Assembly: GCA_030430975.1 (NCBI GenBank)
Contig: JAUIKB010000171.1
Coordinates: 1 to 8,951, forward strand
Origin: Polyangia bacterium
GTDB taxonomy: Bacteria > Myxococcota_A > Polyangia > Polyangiales > Polyangiaceae
DNA length: 8,951 nt
Direction: 5' to 3'
Shown: positions 5,828 to 8,951 of the stretch, in pieces
Layout: every line of letters begins with the position of its first letter
Numbering within the stretch: the first letter of the stretch is position 1
Position numbers and translations under genes: made by a program
Notes under the pieces: generated by a model
Seen by the model: only the letters and a program-made list of their open reading frames with translations
Databases searched by the model: none
What the model was told of the DNA's origin: nothing

Positions 5828-7318
5828 GATCGACGCCAGCTTTGGCGGAACCCACCCGCCAAAGTCCCGCTCGAGTTCTTGCGCGATGCGAATCGTGACG
5901 TGATCGTTGCCGGCAGCCGATATCACCTGAACACCTAGCGGTACGCCCTTGTCGTCCAAACCGAGCGGTACCTGCGTAGCGGGAAGCCCCAAGATGTTGA
6001 TGATGCCTAGGTAGGCCCAGGGCATGTGCAGGCGCAGGGCCCAGAGCACGGGAACCCCATGCCGAGGGGCAACCGTCGTGTATGACGGGTAAAGCAGGAC
6101 GCCATCCTCGCCCAACGCCGCATCCACCTTGGTCTGTAGGCTCTTGGCCTGCGCCATGCGTTTCGACGTCAGGCCAGGCAGCAGCTTGGGTACGACGTCG
6201 GTCACCGCGAGCAGGCTCGCCATCAGCGTGTGGTCAGAACTGCCGACCAGCCACTTCCCAATTTCGCGCAGAGGCCTCACCGGCGTACCTTCGCCGAGCA
6301 TCGCCGCGAAGGATTCTTCCTGCGAAGCGTGCATGGCCGCCGACCAGATGTCGAACGAATGCTTCAACTCCGGCAGCTCCACCGTCTTGAGTTTCATACC
6401 GCGGCTCTTTAGAGCGGCAGCAACCTCGTTTTGGCGACGCAGCAGCTCCGACGACTGTCCCATGCGCCCGTCCGTGACCAGATTGACGAGCGTTCGACCG
6501 GTCAGATCGACGCGCTCGGGATCGCCCAGCGGCATGGCCACGCAGCCGCCGTCTTCGCCGTCGGGCCCAGCCATAATTTTCAATAGCGGAAATAAATCGG
6601 CCGCCCGCCGAGTCATCGGCCCGGAGCAAAGATAGCGCCTAGCGTCACCCGCGGCGATCGGGTGTTGTCCGGTATTGGGCACGAGTCCGCCGGTGCCCTT
6701 GTGGCCGAAAATACCGTTAAAGAACGCTGGGCCCCGGATCGATCCGCCGATGTCCGAGCCCAATCCGAGCGGCGAAGCGCCCGCCGCGATGATCGCCCCC
6801 TCGCCGCCGGACGAGCCGCCGACGATCCGCTCCAAGTCGTACGGATTGTTGGTGCGTCCGTAGACTTGATTTGCGGACTCCATCCACATGCACAGTTCGG
6901 ATGTGTTCGTAACACCCAGCGGGATTGCGCCGGCCGCACGCATGCGCGCTACGGTTGTCGCATCGCCATCGGCCCGGACGCTCTTGCGTCGCACCAAACC
7001 GGAAGTGTTGGGCATGCCCGTCAGTCTGAAGCACTCCTTGATCGTGCACGGCACGCCGAAATACGGTGGGAGATCGCCGGCAGGATTCCCTGCTAGTCGA
7101 CGGTCAGCCGCGGCCGCCTCCTGTCTCGCCTCATCGAAGCGCGTCGCCACGACGGCGTTGATCGCTGGATTGACGCGCTCGAGCTGGGCGATGTGGGCTT
7201 CCACGGCATCGCGTGAACTCAATTCTCCAGCGCGAATCAGCCGCCCGATCTCGATGCCCGACATCCGCCGTACATCGTCAAACTCACGGCCGCTTTGAGA
7301 CACTTGCTGTTCCATCAT
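5807..7318 (-). CDS. Amidase-signature hydrolase, FAAH2-like
   Basis: This 503-residue amidase-signature enzyme hydrolyses an amide bond (R-CO-NH-R') through a Ser-cis-Ser-Lys triad. All three residues are present: K94 in CTIKE, the cis-Ser in GGSSGGEG (167-174) and nucleophile S193 in GSDIGGSIRGP (187-197). It is closest in style to vertebrate FAAH2. Shared blocks include GMPNTSGL (101-108), GAIPLGVTNTSELCMW (130-145), YGRTNNPYDL (153-162) and PAFFNGIFGHK (197-207). The E after GGSSGG is typical of the FAAH group rather than of GatA, so tRNA amidotransfer is unlikely. A fatty-acid or N-acyl amide substrate is an inference. Unlike FAAH2 there is no N-terminal membrane helix or signal peptide, so it is probably cytoplasmic. 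The frame is open up to 7441, but that extension would overlap the upstream gene by about 109 bases. The ATG at 7316-7318 (next ATG 7315, GTG 7321) gives a 14-base spacing after the previous stop and a normal N-terminus. It is likely co-transcribed with the gene at 7333. Its 3' end is convergent with the kinase. Confidence 0.92.
   Translation of the reverse strand: MMEQQVSQSGREFDDVRRMSGIEIGRLIRAGELSSRDAVEAHIAQLERVNPAINAVVATRFDEARQEAAAADRRLAGNPAGDLPPYFGVPCTIKECFRLTGMPNTSGLVRRKSVRADGDATTVARMRAAGAIPLGVTNTSELCMWMESANQVYGRTNNPYDLERIVGGSSGGEGAIIAAGASPLGLGSDIGGSIRGPAFFNGIFGHKGTGGLVPNTGQHPIAAGDARRYLCSGPMTRRAADLFPLLKIMAGPDGEDGGCVAMPLGDPERVDLTGRTLVNLVTDGRMGQSSELLRRQNEVAAALKSRGMKLKTVELPELKHSFDIWSAAMHASQEESFAAMLGEGTPVRPLREIGKWLVGSSDHTLMASLLAVTDVVPKLLPGLTSKRMAQAKSLQTKVDAALGEDGVLLYPSYTTVAPRHGVPVLWALRLHMPWAYLGIINILGLPATQVPLGLDDKGVPLGVQVISAAGNDHVTIRIAQELERDFGGWVPPKLASIALSGGD
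5840..5864. terminator. Second stem-loop downstream of the kinase, inside the amidase 3' end
   Basis: CTTTGGCGG (5840-5848) and CCGCCAAAG (5856-5864) are perfect 9-base complements with a 7-base loop. The arms encode Pro-Pro and Gly-Gly of the amidase tail, whose codons are naturally complementary, so chance is a real alternative. With the stem at 5803-5827 it forms a tandem pair that would lie in the kinase 3' untranslated region. Confidence 0.3.
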
Positions 7319-7332
7319 CACACTGACTTCGG

Positions 7333-8951
7333 CTACTTCGACGGCCGCCTTTTGAGAAAAGTTGAGAAAGCGCTCCGCTCGCCGCCCCGAATCGTTCGAC
7401 GCTGCCAGTAGCTGCCAGCTCGACCGGCGCCGACCTCGCACGTGATATTTGAGGCGTACTTGCTCACCGCGGCCTCCACGTCACCGTCCCCGTTGGCGGC
7501 CGTCGCAAGCGCCGCGAGCGGCTCCTTCATGGGGGAGCACTTCGCGTCCGGTCGCGGCAGCTTGATCTCTTGAGTGGCACAGCACTCGTGCCGGATCACA
7601 ACGTAGCTGGCGATCTCGAACCAACCCAGCTGACTGTAGAACCGCATCGCGTCGGTTGTCCGTCCCTGGCCCCCTTTGACCAGGGCTGAGCGAATCTTGA
7701 CCGCACCCCGCCGCGGGTCGGCCGTCGAGCACAGCCAATCCGCTTTGGGTTTGCCAGCAAAACTTCCCTGTGGGAACTGCTTAACCAAACATGCGGCAGG
7801 ATCAGCTGCGGCAGCTGCGACGCCTGTCGCCGCTGAAGAAGCGGGCGTCGCGGACGGTGTTCCCGCACCGGCGCTCAACGATGCGGCGGCGCTGGCCGTC
7901 CCAGAGCTCGGCGCCGAGGCCGCGGCACCCGAAATCGAAGCCGCGGGGGCCGCGGACAATAGGGGTTTGCCGGGCCCTAGGCCGAAGTACCACGCCGCAG
8001 CAGCGCCGCTAACGGTCACGGTGCAGGCAAACGCGACCAGCCCGACACGCCGAGAGCGTGATGGGCGAGACGGCGAAGGCTCGTCGCGGAGCGTCGGCGC
8101 AGCCATGGGCGCCGACGGCTGGACCCCTGCGGGCACAGATGGCGCGGCCTGGGACGGCGCCGAATGGTACGCCACGCGAGCGCTCGGCTGGGCGGCGGAC
8201 GGTACCGGCGCCGACGTCACGTCTGGCGTCCTGAGCGACGGCAGCGTCTCGCTCACGCTGGCATCGAACGCGGGCAGAGAATCCGCTACGGATGCCTCCG
8301 ACAACGACGGCATGATAACCGTCGCCGGATCGTCATCGAACTCGTCCGGCTGCGGAGGGTCGAACACCGGTGACGTGTCCGAGCCCGGTGGCCACTTGTC
8401 GCTCTGCGTCAGCGTGTCCTCGAATGACGCACGCGCCACGAGCGGGACCGGCGCCGCGGAACTCACCGGCTGCTCGTCGATCGCGGGTCGGTCGACCTGG
8501 GTCGCCGTGGCCTCGACACCGTCCAGAGGTTCGGCAACGTTGGACACGAAGGGAGCGGCGACGTCGATCTCGGTTTCCGTCACGTCCGCGGGCGGCAGCG
8601 GGGGTGCCACTCCCGGGGACGACGCGCGGGGACGACGCTGCCGGGGTGGAGGCGGGGGCGGCAGAGAGGGTGGCGGAACCGACGCGCGCGAAACGGGACG
8701 GCTGCTGCGCGCGACCGGCCGCGACGGCGCGAGCGGATCGTGGGGAGCAGGCGCGATGCCGCTGGGTATTTCGCTCCGAGCAGCTCGCGCGGGAGGGGGC
8801 GCCACACCGATCAGCGTTGGCGCTCGCGGTCGACGCGGGGGGCGAGCGCTGGGCTGCGCGCGGTCGCGGGTGGCTGGCGTAGGCAGCGGCGCGGGCGGAC
8901 TGGGCTCGACGTCGGGGGAGGACGTTCGCGCCGCGCGGGCCGGCGGAGGCG
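7333..8951 (-). CDS. Pro/Ala-rich single-pass membrane protein with six-Cys exported domain, 5' partial
   Basis: The frame ends with TAG at 7333-7335 and is open to the window edge (about 538 residues visible), so the N-terminus lies outside. A GTG at 8803-8805 could start it, but the upstream frame continues in the same Pro/Arg/Ala style, including RAPTLIGVAPPP across that GTG. I therefore treat it as internal. Residues below are numbered from that GTG. The first 240 or so residues are disordered, with polyproline (about 45-54) and acidic/Thr-rich patches (about 145-165). A basic stop-transfer segment SRPSRSRR precedes one membrane helix (about 254-276). An Ala/Ser/Thr spacer (about 280-335) and an exported domain (about 336-480) with Cys339, 359, 408, 409, 423 and 456 follow, enough for three disulfides. 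The order of disordered cytoplasmic part, one helix and small Cys domain matches the kinase at 4012. The missing N-terminus may be a kinase or another sensor module; that is a guess. I do not recognise the Cys domain. It is upstream of the amidase, probably in one operon. Confidence 0.75.
   Translation of the reverse strand, partial: PPPARAARTSSPDVEPSPPAPLPTPATRDRAQPSARPPRRPRAPTLIGVAPPPARAARSEIPSGIAPAPHDPLAPSRPVARSSRPVSRASVPPPSLPPPPPPRQRRPRASSPGVAPPLPPADVTETEIDVAAPFVSNVAEPLDGVEATATQVDRPAIDEQPVSSAAPVPLVARASFEDTLTQSDKWPPGSDTSPVFDPPQPDEFDDDPATVIMPSLSEASVADSLPAFDASVSETLPSLRTPDVTSAPVPSAAQPSARVAYHSAPSQAAPSVPAGVQPSAPMAAPTLRDEPSPSRPSRSRRVGLVAFACTVTVSGAAAAWYFGLGPGKPLLSAAPAASISGAAASAPSSGTASAAASLSAGAGTPSATPASSAATGVAAAAADPAACLVKQFPQGSFAGKPKADWLCSTADPRRGAVKIRSALVKGGQGRTTDAMRFYSQLGWFEIASYVVIRHECCATQEIKLPRPDAKCSPMKEPLAALATAANGDGDVEAAVSKYASNITCEVGAGRAGSYWQRRTIRGGERSAFSTFLKRRPSK

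Noticed and set aside
7319..7441. Longer amidase with 41 extra N-terminal residues
   Set aside because: It would overlap the Cys-domain coding sequence by 109 bases, adds no recognisable feature and leaves the natural ATG pair at 7313-7318 unused.
8640..8690. Proline-coding tract as a tandem repeat
   Set aside because: It is an ordinary polyproline stretch in a disordered region, without a fixed repeat unit.
8370..8882. 170-residue plus-strand frame opposite the Pro-rich protein
   Set aside because: It is Arg-rich with no domain. The minus strand gives a coherent disordered region, membrane helix and Cys domain.
1..8951. CRISPR arrays, tRNA/rRNA, insertion sequences, attachment sites, toxin-antitoxin pairs
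   Set aside because: None was seen: no regularly spaced repeats, cloverleaf, transposase or integrase motifs, or small paired genes.

Overview
The window looks like chromosomal DNA from a GC-rich, predatory or soil-type bacterium of the Myxococcota (Polyangia-like). This is an inference from gene style. The evidence is: a Ser/Thr protein kinase with an S-P-H-N style catalytic loop and an extracytoplasmic tail; a Cys-rich beta-propeller surface protein behind a Gly/Ser linker; a long Pro/Ala/Ser-rich single-pass membrane protein; and high GC throughout. I see no rRNA, tRNA, CRISPR array, transposase or phage gene.

Layout. Bases 1 to about 238 are an antisense piece of a kinase C-lobe with extreme GC3. 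It is joined head-on to a beta-propeller protein (ORF 69-1289, real coding from about 231) that has no secretion signal. This looks like a breakpoint, either an assembly chimera or a real rearrangement. A 183-residue unrecognised protein (1328-1879, minus) converges on the propeller gene. It lies downstream of ettA (2186-3859, minus), the ABC-F ribosome-associated ATPase, across a 306-base gap holding a 10-bp inverted repeat. A 152-base divergent region with a nested dyad separates ettA from a transmembrane Ser/Thr kinase (4012-5763, plus). The kinase converges on an amidase (5807-7318, minus) that resembles eukaryotic FAAH2, and two GC-rich stem-loops sit at that 3'-to-3' junction. The amidase follows, 14 bases after its stop, a Pro-rich membrane protein with a six-Cys exported domain (7333 to the window end). 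That protein is 5'-truncated by the window edge.

How they might work together. The last two genes are probably one minus-strand transcription unit. ettA and the kinase are divergent and share a regulatory region. Nothing else forms a recognisable pathway. The window reads as a mixed chromosomal neighbourhood of translation housekeeping, signalling and surface proteins rather than a defined accessory system. I do not find a convincing undescribed system. The most unusual items are the breakpoint at about 231-240, the FAAH2-like amidase paired with the Cys-rich membrane protein, and the structured ettA/kinase intergenic region.
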